From Polyodon spathula (Eukaryota > Chordata > Actinopteri > Acipenseriformes > Polyodontidae), in assembly GCF_017654505.1 (NCBI RefSeq), contig NC_054534.1:27335689-27399688 (forward strand): DNA of 64,000 nt, written 5' to 3'. Positions 13,185-25,889 of the stretch are shown piece after piece (position 1 is the stretch's first letter; the number at the start of each line of letters is the position of its first letter). Below the pieces are notes generated by a model. That model was not told where the DNA came from and searched no databases. It saw nothing but the letters and a program-made list of their open reading frames with translations. A program made the position numbers and the translations under genes.

Positions 13185-14204
13185 ATAAAATAAAAATATA
13201 ATCATAAAGGGCCAACATTTGAACCCTGTCTACTACAGTATGTAACTAGCTAAAGTCTTAAATATGAACAAAGCATGAGGGATGTCAAACAGTTCACTGC
13301 CCTGCCTGTTTAGAATTAGTCCCACATGACCATCATCTATTTCCTCCATGTTGAACTGAGAGGTGTCTTGCGTGTGTTTGAGAACATTGGGTTATGCACA
13401 TAATCTTAGTTTTGTAAAAAGCCTTCAAAATTCATTAGAATGAATATCCGAACATAATGAATACCGATCCTTGAAATAAACATTTTATACACAATTTTAG
13501 CTGGCTAACTGTTCGTCCAGATGTACGGCCCTTTAGATTAAAGTCTTGTGCAAGTCACCACGTCAGGTCAATGTCGGAGCTCGATTCAAACGTGTACTGA
13601 AATAACGTTTTCTTCACCCCCCTGTAGACACCCCTGTGTAAACTTTGGTGGAAATCTTAGCTGGACAAATGGAGTTCACTGGTCCATATGATACAGAATG
13701 TCTCATCTCTAGTCAAGAAATCAATACCAAGCAGCAAAAGCTGAAACACATTGCTTGTTTTTCAAATAAGGAAGAAATACCGATTTGCAAGGTATTTGGT
13801 AATGTCCTCTCTTTGTTTTAATAACATTAATTTGTGGGTTAAATCATTTTTAAGTTTGCATGTGTTTAATTTGTAATCTAAATAGGCCTGCAAGCACCAA
13901 GGCAAATTTGATGATGCATGTTTCATTTTGTAGGTACAGTATCTGACATTTATGCTGACACGGTTTGTTTTTCAGTGTTTTGTGAAAGTGATGGTGCAGC
14001 TAACATAAACAGGGATTGTAGGTGGGTGGTAACACATGTTCTATCTGGCAAGACATATCAGAACAAGCTACACAGCAATGGAATTAGAACAGGACTGTAT
14101 ATGTTACCGTAAAAGACAGTTTTACCAGTAAATGTCAACATGTTCGAAATTATGAAGAAACCAATTAATCTTATGAATTACCAAAGCGTACTGGTAAATG
14201 CAGG

Positions 14205-14530
14205 TATATCAGCGAAGAATGTATTTATTCCTGCATAGAAATTGTCAATGAACAAAATAATCAGTGGTACAACAATATATGTATTTCTGCATACAAATGT
14301 TCCATTAACAAAAAATATTAATGACGAAGAATATATTTATTTCTGCATACACATTTTCCATTAAGAAAATAATCATTAACGAGCTTACAGTAATGCACAG
14401 ATTGAGCAATTCAACATGGTACTGAACAATATTGTGATCCACATAAGAATAACCATCATTCTGTTAAATTTCACAATAGTGTTGAAGGATATTGTACTCC
14501 AATTACATAGTAGTTTAATGAAAAACAACA
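14205..14530. repeat. Degenerate tandem repeats (about 65-75 bp and about 85 bp units)
   Basis: The motif GAAGAATRTATTTATT...CTGCATA...CATTAA/TCAATGAAC recurs three times between about 14205 and 14385. A second, different unit with CAATATTGTGATCCA/GATATTGTACTCCA and CATTCTGTTAA occurs twice between about 14405 and 14540. Copies are diverged. No coding potential was recognised. Confidence 0.55.
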
Positions 14531-14946
14531 TTCTGTTAATGCAAATTAAATCATTTAGTACCTTTGTTTTTTCAACAGAAAATCACTTTGGTTAAGGCAC
14601 AAAACATAACAAATACAGGCACTGAATAGATATATTTACTCACTGCAGCACGGTAGACTCTTGTGGCACTTGGAGTCACACAGGACTTACAATGTATGAA
14701 AATGAGACAATCTGTCATTAGCCAAAGTCACTTGGTTATTCTTGAGATTTACCAGTAAACTTCCAAAGTAAATAAAATCAAAGTTTTTTTGTTTTTGTTT
14801 TTTTATATATAGCACCCTTCATATAGGTGTATCTCAAAGCACTTTACAGGGCAAAAAGTCAAATTTATAAAAACAAAAACATGTCAGATTGAAAAAAGTT
14901 TAAGAAATACAAAATGTATACACCAGTAACTAATAAAAAAAAAAAA

Positions 14947-14985
<39 letters not shown>

Positions 14986-14997
14986 TATATTTATTTA

Positions 14998-16600
14998 CAG
15001 AGACCACTGCAATAAGAGACCACTGCAAATTTTTCTTAAATCAGCATCTCTACATGTATGTCAGCCATTCCATTCCAGTGTCTGTTGAATTCCAACACAG
15101 GCACACCTCAGGTACTGATTAGGGGATCACCTGAACCAAATCTTATTTAACGAGGAAAAGTATAAAAACTACTCCTGTGTTCATCACTATCCTCTTGCAA
15201 TAGGACCAGCTGGATGGCAAAACAGTGCTAGTAAGTACCTCAAAAGTAATTGGAATAAAAAAATAACTATTGACCATGCCCAAAGAGTTGAAAAGGAAAG
15301 TTTTGAGTGAGGAAAAGAAGGGTTCAATTCTGGCTTTACTGGCAGAGGGATACAGTGAGCGTCGGGTTGCTTCCATCCTTAAAATTTCAAAGAAGGCGGT
15401 TCATAAGAACAAGGTCAAGAAGCACACATTGGGGACAACAAAGCTACAGCTGGCAGAGGGCGAAAATGACTCTCCACTGACCGGGATGACCGCCAACTCA
15501 TTCGAATGTCACTCAGCAACCGTAGGATGACATCAAGTGACCTACAAAAAGAATGGCAAACGGCAGCTGGGGTGAAGTGCACGGCGAGGACGGTTCGAAA
15601 CAGGCTCCTAGGGGCAGGGCTGAAGTCGTGCAAAGCTAGAAAAAAGCCCTTCATCAATGAGAAGCAAAGAAGAGCCAGGCTGAGGTTTGCAAAAGACCAT
15701 AAGGATTGGACCGTAGAGGACTGGAGTAAGGTCATCTTCTCTGATGAGTCCAATTTTCAGCTTTGCCCAACACCTGGTCGTCTAATGGTTAGACGGAGAC
15801 CTGGAGAGGCCTACAAGCCACAGTGTCTCGCACCCACTGTGAAATGTGGTGGAGGATCGGTGATGATCTGGGGGTGCTTCAGCAAGGCTGGAATCGGGCA
15901 GCTTTGGCATGAATCAAGCCAAGTACAAGGTTGTCCTGGAAGAAAACTTGCTTCCTTCTGCTCTGACAATGTTCCCCAACTCTGAGGATTGGTTTTTCCA
16001 GCAGGACAATGCTCCATGCCACACAGCCAGGTCAATCAAGGTGTGGATGGAGGACCACCAGATCAAGACCCTGTCATGGCCAGCCCAATCTCCAGACCTG
16101 AACCCCATTGAAAACCTCTGGAATGTGATCAAGAGGAAGATGGATGGTCACAAGCCATCAAACAAAGCCGAGCTGCTTGAATTTTTGCACCAGGAGTGGC
16201 ATAAAGTCACCCAACATCAATGTGAAAGACTGGTGGAGAGCATGCCAAGACGCATGAAAGCTGTGATTGAAAATCAGGGTTATTCCACCAAATATTTATT
16301 TCTGAACTCTTCCTAAGTTAAAACATTAGTATGGTGTTGTTTAAAAATGAATATGAACTTATTTTCTTTGCATTATTCAAGGTCTGACAACACTGCTTCT
16401 TTTTTGTTATTTTGACCAGTTGTCATTTTCTGCAAATAAATGCTCTAAATGACAATATTTTTATTTGGAATTTGGGAGAAATGTTGTCAGTAGTTTATAG
16501 AATAAAACAAAAATGTTAATTTTACCCAAACACATACCTATAAATAGTAAAACCAGAGAAACTGATAATTTTGCAGTGGTCTCTTAATTTTTTCCAGAGC

Positions 16601-16602
<2 letters not shown>
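14998..16602 (+). mobile_element. Tc1/mariner element embedded in mirrored microsatellites
   Basis: The left end CAGAGACCACTGCAATAAGA includes AAGAGACCACTGCAAATTTT. The right end inverts to CAGCTCTGGAAAAAATTAAG then AGACCACTGCAAAATTATC. These are Tc1-type inverted repeats of about 40 bp. The left flank is TA preceded by (TA)n(CA)n; the right flank is (TG)n(TA)n starting directly from the terminal CTG. A nearly complete transposase lies inside on the plus strand. Confidence 0.92.
15276..16316 (+). pseudogene. Tc1 transposase (DD34E), two frameshifts
   Basis: The start MPKELKRKVLSEEKKGSI leads into a helix-turn-helix (GYSERRVASILKISKKAVH). The frame shifts at about 15460-15475, then RMTSSDLQKEW and the second DNA-binding helix follow. 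The catalytic part contains FSDESNF, the GGGSVMIWGCFS block, FFQQDNAPCHTA and [11 protein letters not shown]. Spacing of the last aspartate and glutamate is 34 residues, so all DD34E residues remain. A second frameshift at about 15900 follows the WGCFSKAGIG segment. The normal end (stop at about 16314) is present. Only the two frameshifts appear to disable it, which suggests a relatively recent copy. Confidence 0.92.
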
Positions 16603-16644
<42 letters not shown>

Positions 16645-16886
16645 GCAGACAAAATACAGATACAACAATAAAAACTAAAACATATATACATACATATTAA
16701 TTATAAAAATGCCATCTCAAACAAATGTGTTTTTAGTCTTGTTTTAAAAACAGATAGTCTCAGCTTCCCTCATATGTGCTGGCAGCTCATTCCAAAGTTT
16801 GGAGGCTCTATAACAAAAAGTCCTTCCCCCCCATTTAACAATTTATTTTAGGGATTACCTGCAATCCCATATCAGGGATATATGAG

Positions 16887-17641
16887 TGTGGCAATGTGGT
16901 GAGTGGATACAGGTGAGTGCAGTGCAGAGCTGGTATAAATCACACAGAATTACGAACAGGTGCAAGGGTGTTTATTGAAATGGTTTACAATGCCAAATAC
17001 CTGTAAATAATAGATGATGAAAGCAATACAGCAGCGTGTATCACTTTAGGTTTGTATAATCCCATGGGTTTGAACCGCAACCTAAAGTCCAGTTTTATCA
17101 CCCACACAAAACACAAAGACACAGACAGTTCGTACGGTGCATGAATTAAGTGATTCTGGTGATAAAGATTTCCTAGTGGAAAGTGAAGTGCTCGTGTCCG
17201 GATTTAATGCTGGCCTGCGGCTGCAGCTCCGGATCGTGCTAGTAATCTTGAAAACATATGAAACAAACAAACAATGTTTACAAGACAGACTAACAGAACA
17301 CTCATGGTTTCTTTTAAATGCAGGGACTCATTTTAGGTTATTTTCTAACCATTTACAAAGGATCAGAATACTTTGCTACACCCCTATTTTATACCCTCAC
17401 TCATGACCCCTTGGTTAACGAGCGCGTCCGCTCCTCCAATCCGCGGATGCCACGTCGTTTCCTGTTCGGGTCATTGAGTTCAGGTACTGCAGCTCCGCCC
17501 CTTTTCTAGCCGGCCGACTCCAGCTACCCACGGGAATAAAGTGTCATGCCTTTTAGTCCAGGGTACTCTGTTCCCTTTATCTAGTACCCTCTCAGGTCGG
17601 GATAGAGATCTAACACCAAGCGTCATTTGATCTCTGTCACA
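16887..17641 (-). repeat. 3' LTR of the Gmr1-like gypsy element
   Basis: On the minus strand it runs from TGTGACAGAGATC to CACATTGCCACA, giving TG...CA ends. It has a clear TATA box, GGGTATAAAATAGGGG, near 17400, and a poly(A) signal, TTTCAATAAACACCC, near 16975. It follows directly on the end of RNase H text and a purine-rich stretch (GGGCAGTGGGATA). Confidence 0.8.
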
Positions 17642-18960
17642 TATCCCACTGCCCAGGTGAGCTGAAGGAACACTCGGCTAAATCTACCTTTCCTATTACT
17701 TCCCCCTCCTGGGGAAAATAATCAGCATTTTGGTGGTCTTTCCCCGCACGGTGTACATGAAGGGCTGCAATACCAGATACCACCGAGTTATTCAGGCATT
17801 GCTGTCCTTCATTGTGCTTAACCACTTGAGTGGGGCGTGGTCAGTGACGAGATCAAATGAGTGCCCCAAGAGGTAGTATCTCAAAGAGTGAGTAGCCCAT
17901 TTGATGGCCAAATACTCTTTTTTGACAACGAAGTAGTTGTGCTCCCGTGGGAGCATTTTTTTCCTAATGTACAGGATGGGATGTTCTACTCAGTTTACCA
18001 TTTGGGACAAGACTGCACCTAAGCCGACATCCAACGCATCGGTGTGGAGAAAGAATCTCTTGGTGAAGTCTGGTGCGATTAGGGTGGGGGCCTGGCAAAG
18101 TCTCTGCTTCACAATATCAAATTGTGTAACAATTCTTCTTACCACTTAATGGAATTTGGTGCGCTCTTTCTGGTGAGGTCAACTAAGGAATTAACCACTG
18201 TGGCATACTCTAGGATAATAACTGGCTAACCCTAGTAGTGACCCCACCCAAGCCTTGGTCTTGGGGATTGCCACATCCACCAAGACCTGGACCTTGGTGA
18301 CAATGGGTTTCACCCTGCCATTCCCCACTATAAATCCCAAATATTGTGTCTCTTTCAACACAAAATTAGTTCTATTGGGTTCGTCAGAAAAAACATAATT
18401 GAATTCCTCAATTAACATACGCAGCTCATGTTGCTGATCAGGAAGTAACTGTTCCCCATCGAAATGTCCTTTGTGCTAGAGGTCTCTAGCTCAGGGCCCA
18501 AATCATCCTCTACACTGCCTGGGACTATAAATAAGGGCTTTAATAAATTTATGTGGTAAATTTCACACTCGCACATCTTTATGAAGTCCTACCCAATAAA
18601 ATCGAGCCAATATTCGCTCCTTTGTCTTGTCAGCTCCGAGGTGCCCCGCAAAAGGGATATCATGCGTTAGCCTCATGACCACTAGCTGACAAGATGGGGG
18701 AACCAATAATTGTGTTACAGGCTGTCAGGTACCCGTGGCAAGGTTTACCCGATACAGTAATTGCCACTTGATAATGAAATGTGGAAATACTAGCGCCCCA
18801 GCACCTTCAACATCCTTACCTTCAATAGACCGGACCTGTCCCTAGGTGTGCACTAGTGAGGGGTTGTTATTTTGGCCCCACACTATGTCCGCACTTGAGT
18901 GCCACATGTCCGGTATATTGAGAGAGGCGGGAGTAACTTCACCCTCTCTGTCACACTGCA
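17642..18960 (-). pseudogene. Gypsy pol remnants: integrase, reverse transcriptase, RNase H
   Basis: Integrase zinc-binding text reads VVMRLTHDIPFAGHLGADKT and continues KERILARFYWVGLHKDV (about 18685-18580). After a deletion of the core comes YHINLLKPLF, the usual integrase C-terminal signature. Next are ELRMLIEEFNYVFSDEPNRT (start of the reverse transcriptase region), a second deletion, and TQYLGFIVGNGRVKPIVTKV then LLGLASYYPR. RNase H pieces follow, ending with HRAGKDHQNADYFPQEGE. Stops and frame changes occur throughout, so no protein can be made. Confidence 0.85.
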
Positions 18961-19323
18961 TTCCGACCCCCTTTGACTGGCATTTGTTACCATTATAGCA
19001 TTACACCACCAGCCCCCAGCCTTGTCTCATTAATGCTCCCCCCCATTTCCGCATCCTTCATTCTTTATTTGTTTTTTTCAGGCAGAACAGAGGAGAAAAC
19101 ATTGCATGTGACCACGTCACACTCCATCGCAGACGGGCACGACTTGGCCTGATACCCGGCTGGTGCCAAAAAAAACAGGTAGGGGGAAAAGGAGGGCATA
19201 GGGGTTAGATATTTGTCCCGCTGCTTTTATGGCAACGGGGCTGGGGAACCACCTCTACCCCAGCTGGGGGACAACCTTGATCTCCATGGAAGGGAGGCAA
19301 GGTTGCCCAACGTGGCCGGTGGT

Positions 19324-19635
19324 CTAGGAGGTCATTGACCTGGTCCCGGTGGTGGAGCAGAGAGGAGGTGGTGCTTGGATGCTTCGCTGAACTGAAGCGG
19401 CGAGTAGCCCAGACTGGGCTAACATCAGGGAGTCCTCAAAGTCCTTTGCCAGTTTCACGGCTTGTTCCAGGGTGTCAGGGTTGTGGCGCCGTATCCAAGT
19501 TTGGATATCGGCGCCGACCACATGGCAAAACTGCTCTATTACAATGGCCTCCCCCATCTGTGCGCTTGCTTTTAGTGTGGGGATAAGCCAGTCTACCATG
19601 TGGTCACAAAGTTTTTGCGCAACCACCCTGGTCAC
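19324..19635 (-). pseudogene. Gypsy gag fragment with SCAN-like capsid domain
   Basis: An open stretch of 103 codons includes EAIVIEQFCHVVGADIQTWI and RRHNPDTLEQAVKLAKDFED. This matches the SCAN pattern: an 'LEQF' helix, 'W(V/I)R.H.P' and 'EAV.L.E.(F/L)E'. SCAN domains of vertebrate zinc-finger proteins are known to derive from the capsid C-terminal domain of Gmr1-like gypsy gag. Just downstream, CGHVGQPCLPSME-like text (about 19320-19280) is a decayed zinc knuckle. The 5' part of gag is absent. Confidence 0.75.
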
Positions 19636-20109
19636 CTACCAATAAAACATCCACATTACTTTCTGTATTGCCAAATTCGTCAGCTGTCACCCATGATCTA
19701 TTCAAGTTAGCATCCTCTCTATATAACCCTTTTATAATAGGACATGCAGTGCTTGACAATGAGTTTGGTTCCTCACGATCATTTGAGACCAATAAAAGTT
19801 AGAGATCTTGTTTACAGTATCTGAAGTTAACCAGGTGTTGTTTACCTCACGAACATTGTTTTCTATAAACTGCTCACTTGTATATATCTCTCTGAGTGTT
19901 ACGATTTGATTTCAGCAACTTTCTGCGTTAAATGTATTCATAAGAGAACATTTCTGACAAAACTTCCAAAAATTGTGATGGCTCAACAACTCCACAGCAC
20001 GCACTGCAGATTCCATATTTATTATAATACTCGCCTGATAAATCGTAAAATTTTCGTTCTCTCCTCAGTTGATCCCCAAATCTGAGAGGCTGCAAAATGC
20101 TTCCAAGTC

Positions 20110-20580
20110 GCAGACAAGCTCTGCACTTGTCGCGCCGTGCTTGCCTGAGCTGTAGTTGTTATGAAGCTGTCAATCCAGAACTTTCTCACAAGGTCTCCGC
20201 TGTCACCAGAGGTTGCAAGTAGTGTAGGGAGATGGAGTTGACACAGCATCTCATTTGAATTAGTCCAGCACAGGAGTACACACAACAGTTAAAGTCCAGC
20301 ACAGAATCAAAAAGAAAGAGCAAACGCGCATAGCGCTTGCATGCGTTGTAGTTGTTATGAAGCCGTCAATCAAACTTTCCCACGAGGTCTCCGCTGTCAG
20401 AGGATGCAAGTAGTGTAGGGAGATGGAGTTGATTCAAGCTGTAGTTTCAGCGATTAGTGTAGATGAATAAAAAGTGCGTGAGGTACACAGGTACACTTAA
20501 CACAGCACCTCATTTGAATTAGTCCAGCACAGGAGTACACACAACTGTTACAGTCCAGCACAGAATCAAAAAAGCGATTA
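20110..20580. repeat. Duplicated segment (two diverged copies)
   Basis: GTAGTTGTTATGAAGCYGTC, GGTCTCCGCTGTCA, GCAAGTAGTGTAGGGAGATG and TCATTTGAATTAGTCCAGCA then CAGGAGTACACACAAC occur in the same order twice (about 20152-20310 and 20346-20570). The second copy has an extra insert of about 70 bp. The minus strand of the first copy has an 87-codon open stretch with SATWKHFAASQIWGSTEERT, which looks transposon-derived but was not identified. Confidence 0.65.
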
Positions 20581-20689
20581 TGTTTATTATGTAGAGAGAT
20601 TCGGTCATTAGCCAAAGCCATTTAGTTATTCTTGGTAAACGTCGACATTTAACAGTAAATCTTAAGATTTGCCAATATTCTGATTAAGA

Positions 20690-20826
<137 letters not shown>

Positions 20827-21936
20827 CCTCCTCAGTAAGGTCCAGTGAAAAAAATATTGCATTGTAAGAATATGCATGTGTTAGCAAACCCCATAAAACT
20901 GAAAAAAATAAAAAATAAAATAAAACTTACCACCTATTGAGAAAAACAAAATACAGGAAGGAGATCCAGTGAAGTAAAAAGAAATTGTGAAGAAGAAATG
21001 TGAAAGATTTGGTTAGTAATCCTCATGCAACTTGCATGAACGAACACTCCAATTAGCAAAAGCAGAATGAATTTCACTTACAACATGTCCTAATCAAATT
21101 CTAAAAGAAATTACCCAGAATATTCTTTCTAAAATAAATATGTGCCACTATATTTTAAGGAAGCTTATTGATCTTTATATAAAATAATGATATAAAAAGG
21201 ACCCTAAGATTCCTCCTTCTGACCTGTAGTACAAAACGACCTGTTAAAGAGCTTATAGGAAGCTCTGACCAATAGAAGGAAGATGCTGCTGCAAAGAAAC
21301 AGATGGGTATGGGGAGGGGGGGGAGGGGGGGCCTCTGCACAGAAACAGCAAATAAAATGTTAATATATTACTGCGAATACATGAAACCCCTCAATATGTA
21401 AAACATGCCGGGAGTAGAGAGACACTTATTCAGTTTGGGAACTCATCTGGGATATTCAATACAGATAGGAGTCAAGGAAACTGTATTAAAAATTAAGCAT
21501 AGCTGGTCTTTGCAATAGACATACTACCTTACCTAGAATTATATTTGCTATGAAAAAAAAGTCACACACATAAAACTCAAGTGAGTTACACCAATGCTGT
21601 GCTGATTTGTCATGGATTCTTTGAATGTCTGATGGTTCCTTTAAGTTTTGGTAAGTGTAATATTTATGACCAAAAAATTTCATCTTTTCACAAAGCCTGT
21701 GAACATATTGTATTGTATATGGTTTTAATCTTGCTCCCTCTGTCCTGTCTCTCTATGTTTCTATGTACTGTGTGTGTGCATAAAGCACATGAACACATCC
21801 ACAACCAAATTAGAGATAATAATGACTGAACAAACCATGCCATCTGGTGGCACACACCTTGTACTGCAACTGGTAACAGTTAGAGAGAGAAAAAAAAAAA
21901 CATTAAGAGCATGTTCTGTGTATATTTTGAATGTTA

Positions 21937-23700
<1,764 letters not shown>

Positions 23701-23930
23701 TCAATTCTGTATCCCATCTTACCATTTATCATACACATTGTGAAACAGGTATATCCCTGTTCTGCTTTAAATCAGGTTACAAAATTATTTAAAACAATGT
23801 TAAGTGTAACGTAAAAACAACAACAACAATATACTATTTGGTTGATCCTCTTACACAGACTGGCATGGTAACACATCAAATAATATAAGAATGTGTAGAA
23901 CTAAAGGAATAATTATTCATAGTAGTTTAC

Positions 23931-24011
23931 CTAAGAGATTGGTCCAATGTCATTCCAGTGAAGTCAAAAAATGAGAGGTACTGTTCAGCCACAAGCTTGC
24001 TGAAGTCATTG
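23931..24011 (-). CDS. psd3: psd3 coding exon 6: early Sec7 helices
   Basis: 81 bases completing codon 619 and running to two bases of codon 646. It encodes NDFSKLVAEQYLSFFDFTGM then TLDQSL, closely matching the FSKLVAEEYL..F.FTGMTLDQSLR segment of PSD/EFA6 Sec7 domains. The acceptor is TGCCAACAG and the donor is CTTAG|GTAAAC. It enters and leaves in phase 2. The intron to exon 7 is only 259 bases. Confidence 0.96.
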
Positions 24012-25193
24012 CTGTTGGCAAATGAAACACATAGGATTTCTTTTCTTAACATAATTAAGCAGCAAGACAAATACAAAAGCTTTGGTAAAGCAAAAAGTCA
24101 GTCAAGTTATAAAAAAAATAAATAAAAAAAAAACAGAATAAGGTCAATGTTATGAATTGAAAGTCTCTGGCTTTTGGCACTGCTTTTGTCCCCCAAATTT
24201 GTATTACAACAATGCAATGTATTACTAAACAGAAATGTGATAACTTTTAAAAAACAAACAAAAACCCTAACAATTTATTTAAAAAAAAAAAAAAATTCTG
24301 CATTGTATCAGAAGATTCTAGAGGAGAATGTCTGGCCATCCATCTGTGAGCTGAAGCTGAACCAAGTGGGTAGGCGCAAGACAATGATCCTAAACAAACA
24401 AGCAGATCTACAAAATAATGGCTGCAGAAGAAGAAATTCTGCGTTTTAGAATGGCCTAGTCAAAGTCTGGACCTAAACCCCATTGAAATGTTGTGGCAGG
24501 ACCTGAAGCGAGCTGTCCATGCAAGGAAGCCCTCAAATGTCACCGAGTTGAAGCAGTTCCATAAGGAGGAATGGGGCAAAATTCCTCAAAACCGATGTGA
24601 GAGACTCACCAGGAAACGTTTAGTTGAAGTCATTGGTGCTCAAGGGGGTGCCACCAGTTACTGAATCTAAAGGTTCACATACTTTTCCTCACATGGATAT
24701 TGAATGTTGAATCATTTGTAGATTAATAAATGTTGAAAAAGTATCATGTTTTTGTGCCATTTGTTTAGTCAGGTTAACTTTACCTATTATTAGGACTCAG
24801 ATTAAGATCTAATAACATTTTAGGTTTGAAATATGTGAAAATCCTAAGGGGTTCACAAACTTTTTCTTGGCACTGTATATAAAGTAATATAAAACAGCTC
24901 CTGGTCTGCAGTGGTCATGGTGTGCTGTCAACCCAGCTCCATACAGACTTTACTTTTCTGCAACACTGTCCATTATGCTCACTTATTACGTATTATGTAT
25001 TCTAAAGTGTACATGATTATCCACTTAACATAAACAAATGGTATTATTCTGTTCTTGTTTTGGAAAGCAAATGAGAGCACAGCATCTCAGGTTAGGGAGG
25101 AACATTAAGGAATCACAACACTGTTTAAACTGTATTAAGGAAAAAAAAAAAAACAACTCTTAATTAAAAACACATAACTAAAGTTGCACTTAC
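24012..25193 (-). other. psd3: psd3 intron 5
   Basis: A 1.2-kb intron. It contains a 3' Tc1 fragment (24296-24875), A-rich runs near 24110-24295, and AT-rich sequence from 24880 to 25193 with no recognisable feature. Confidence 0.85.
24296..24875 (+). mobile_element. Tc1/mariner 3' fragment
   Basis: Right-hand Tc1 text: LYQKILEENV, then SLDLNPIEMLWQDLK-like frame, KRAVHARKPSNVTELKQFHK and TRKRLVEVIGAQGGATSY. A terminal repeat GGTTCACAAACTTTTTCTTG follows, ending GCACTG at a TA. The left half is missing and the fragment starts after a 14-A run. Several frame breaks make it non-functional. Its end sequence differs from those of the other Tc1 copies here, so it belongs to a separate family. Confidence 0.88.
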
Positions 25194-25385
25194 TTTTTTC
25201 CCAAGTGCTTAGCTACATCCGAGCGCTTGAACCCCTCCAAGTTGTACAGCCGCTTAGCTAGTCTCCTCGCTGCCTCCACGTCGCACCTGTTGCTATTGCC
25301 GAGAGTGTCGGTGCTGCCTTTCAGTCGCTCAGTGCTGCCCATCTCAAAGTCAAATTCCAAAAACCTTTCCTTCAGTCCAGCATCA
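25194..25385 (-). CDS. psd3: psd3 coding exon 5: linker and start of Sec7 domain
   Basis: 192 bases completing codon 555 and running to two bases of codon 619. It encodes SDAGLKERFLEFDFEMGSTE, a polar linker, then VEAARRLAKRLYNLEGFKRS and DVAKHLGK, which opens the Sec7 domain at about residue 591. The VEAA.RLAKRLY..(E/D).FKRSDVAKHLGK text is diagnostic of PSD3-type EFA6 proteins. The acceptor is TTGCTGTAG and the donor is AAAAA|GTAAGT. It enters and leaves in phase 2. The candidate alternative first exon at 41209 can also splice to it in frame. Confidence 0.96.
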
Positions 25386-25472
25386 CTACAGCAAGAGGAG
25401 AAAGGTTCTCATGAACTACTCCTTAGGTTAAAGCATCATGGACAGCAAAATATACCTTCTTCTCTCTTAGTT

Positions 25473-25473
25473 A

Positions 25474-25508
<35 letters not shown>
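25473..25508. repeat. (AAT)n microsatellite
   Basis: About eleven AAT units, then AATAAATAAT. Confidence 0.95.
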
Positions 25509-25509
<1 letters not shown>

Positions 25510-25809
25510 TCCTTGTGAACTGTAATTCAAGATTAAAAATCCAAACCAACTTTACAAAAAGACAAGAGGAAAGACATGATTCCACAGAACCTCTCCAGAG
25601 CTACCATGATGAAAAAGGTGATGGCACAGATCAACAGTACAGAATATTATAGAAGACAAATTAGCCACTGTTTAATTACCATTTAATAAGCAGTGTGCCA
25701 GCAAAAAACAATGATAAAACCAAGTTAAAACAACTGGAGTTCTTCACATATATATGAACATGTAAATGTGACCTACAGATGGACAGACAGACACCCCAAT
25801 TTATTTATT

Positions 25810-25889
25810 TATATATATATATAATTACACACACATATATATATACATATACATACATACATACATACATACATATACACACACACACC
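25810..25889. repeat. AT / ATAC / AC compound microsatellite
   Basis: AT runs, then six to seven ATAC units, then AC units. It directly abuts the left terminal repeat of the Tc1 element that follows. Confidence 0.9.

Larger units (their letters stand above)
14800..16830. repeat. Older interspersed repeat split by a Tc1 insertion
   Basis: The left part (about 14800-14960) has the common fish repeat text ATATAGCACCCTTCATATAG and CTCAAAGCACTTTACAGGGC. The right part (about 16690-16830) has GTGTTTTTAGTCTTGTTTTA, GGCAGCTCATTCCAAAGTTT and AACAAAAAGTCCTT. I recall these segments occurring together in fish genomes, so they are probably one repeat separated by the Tc1 element and its flanking microsatellites. 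The family is not identified. Confidence 0.45.
16887..19640 (-). mobile_element. Ty3/gypsy retrotransposon, Gmr1-like order, 5'-truncated
   Basis: On the minus strand the order is SCAN-like gag (19635-19324), zinc-knuckle remnant (about 19290), an integrase upstream segment and zinc-binding domain (about 18960-18600), integrase C-terminal text YHINLLKP (about 18545), reverse transcriptase pieces (18420-18190), RNase H (about 17930-17660) and the 3' LTR. Integrase before reverse transcriptase is the reverse of ordinary gypsy and matches Gmr1-like elements. The integrase core and most of reverse transcriptase are deleted, and there is no 5' LTR beyond about 19640. Confidence 0.82.

Noticed and set aside
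13918..14112. 64-codon plus-strand open reading near a tandem repeat
   Set aside because: No recognisable domain and no splice context. It lies on the strand opposite psd3 in repeat-rich intron DNA, so a chance reading is more likely.
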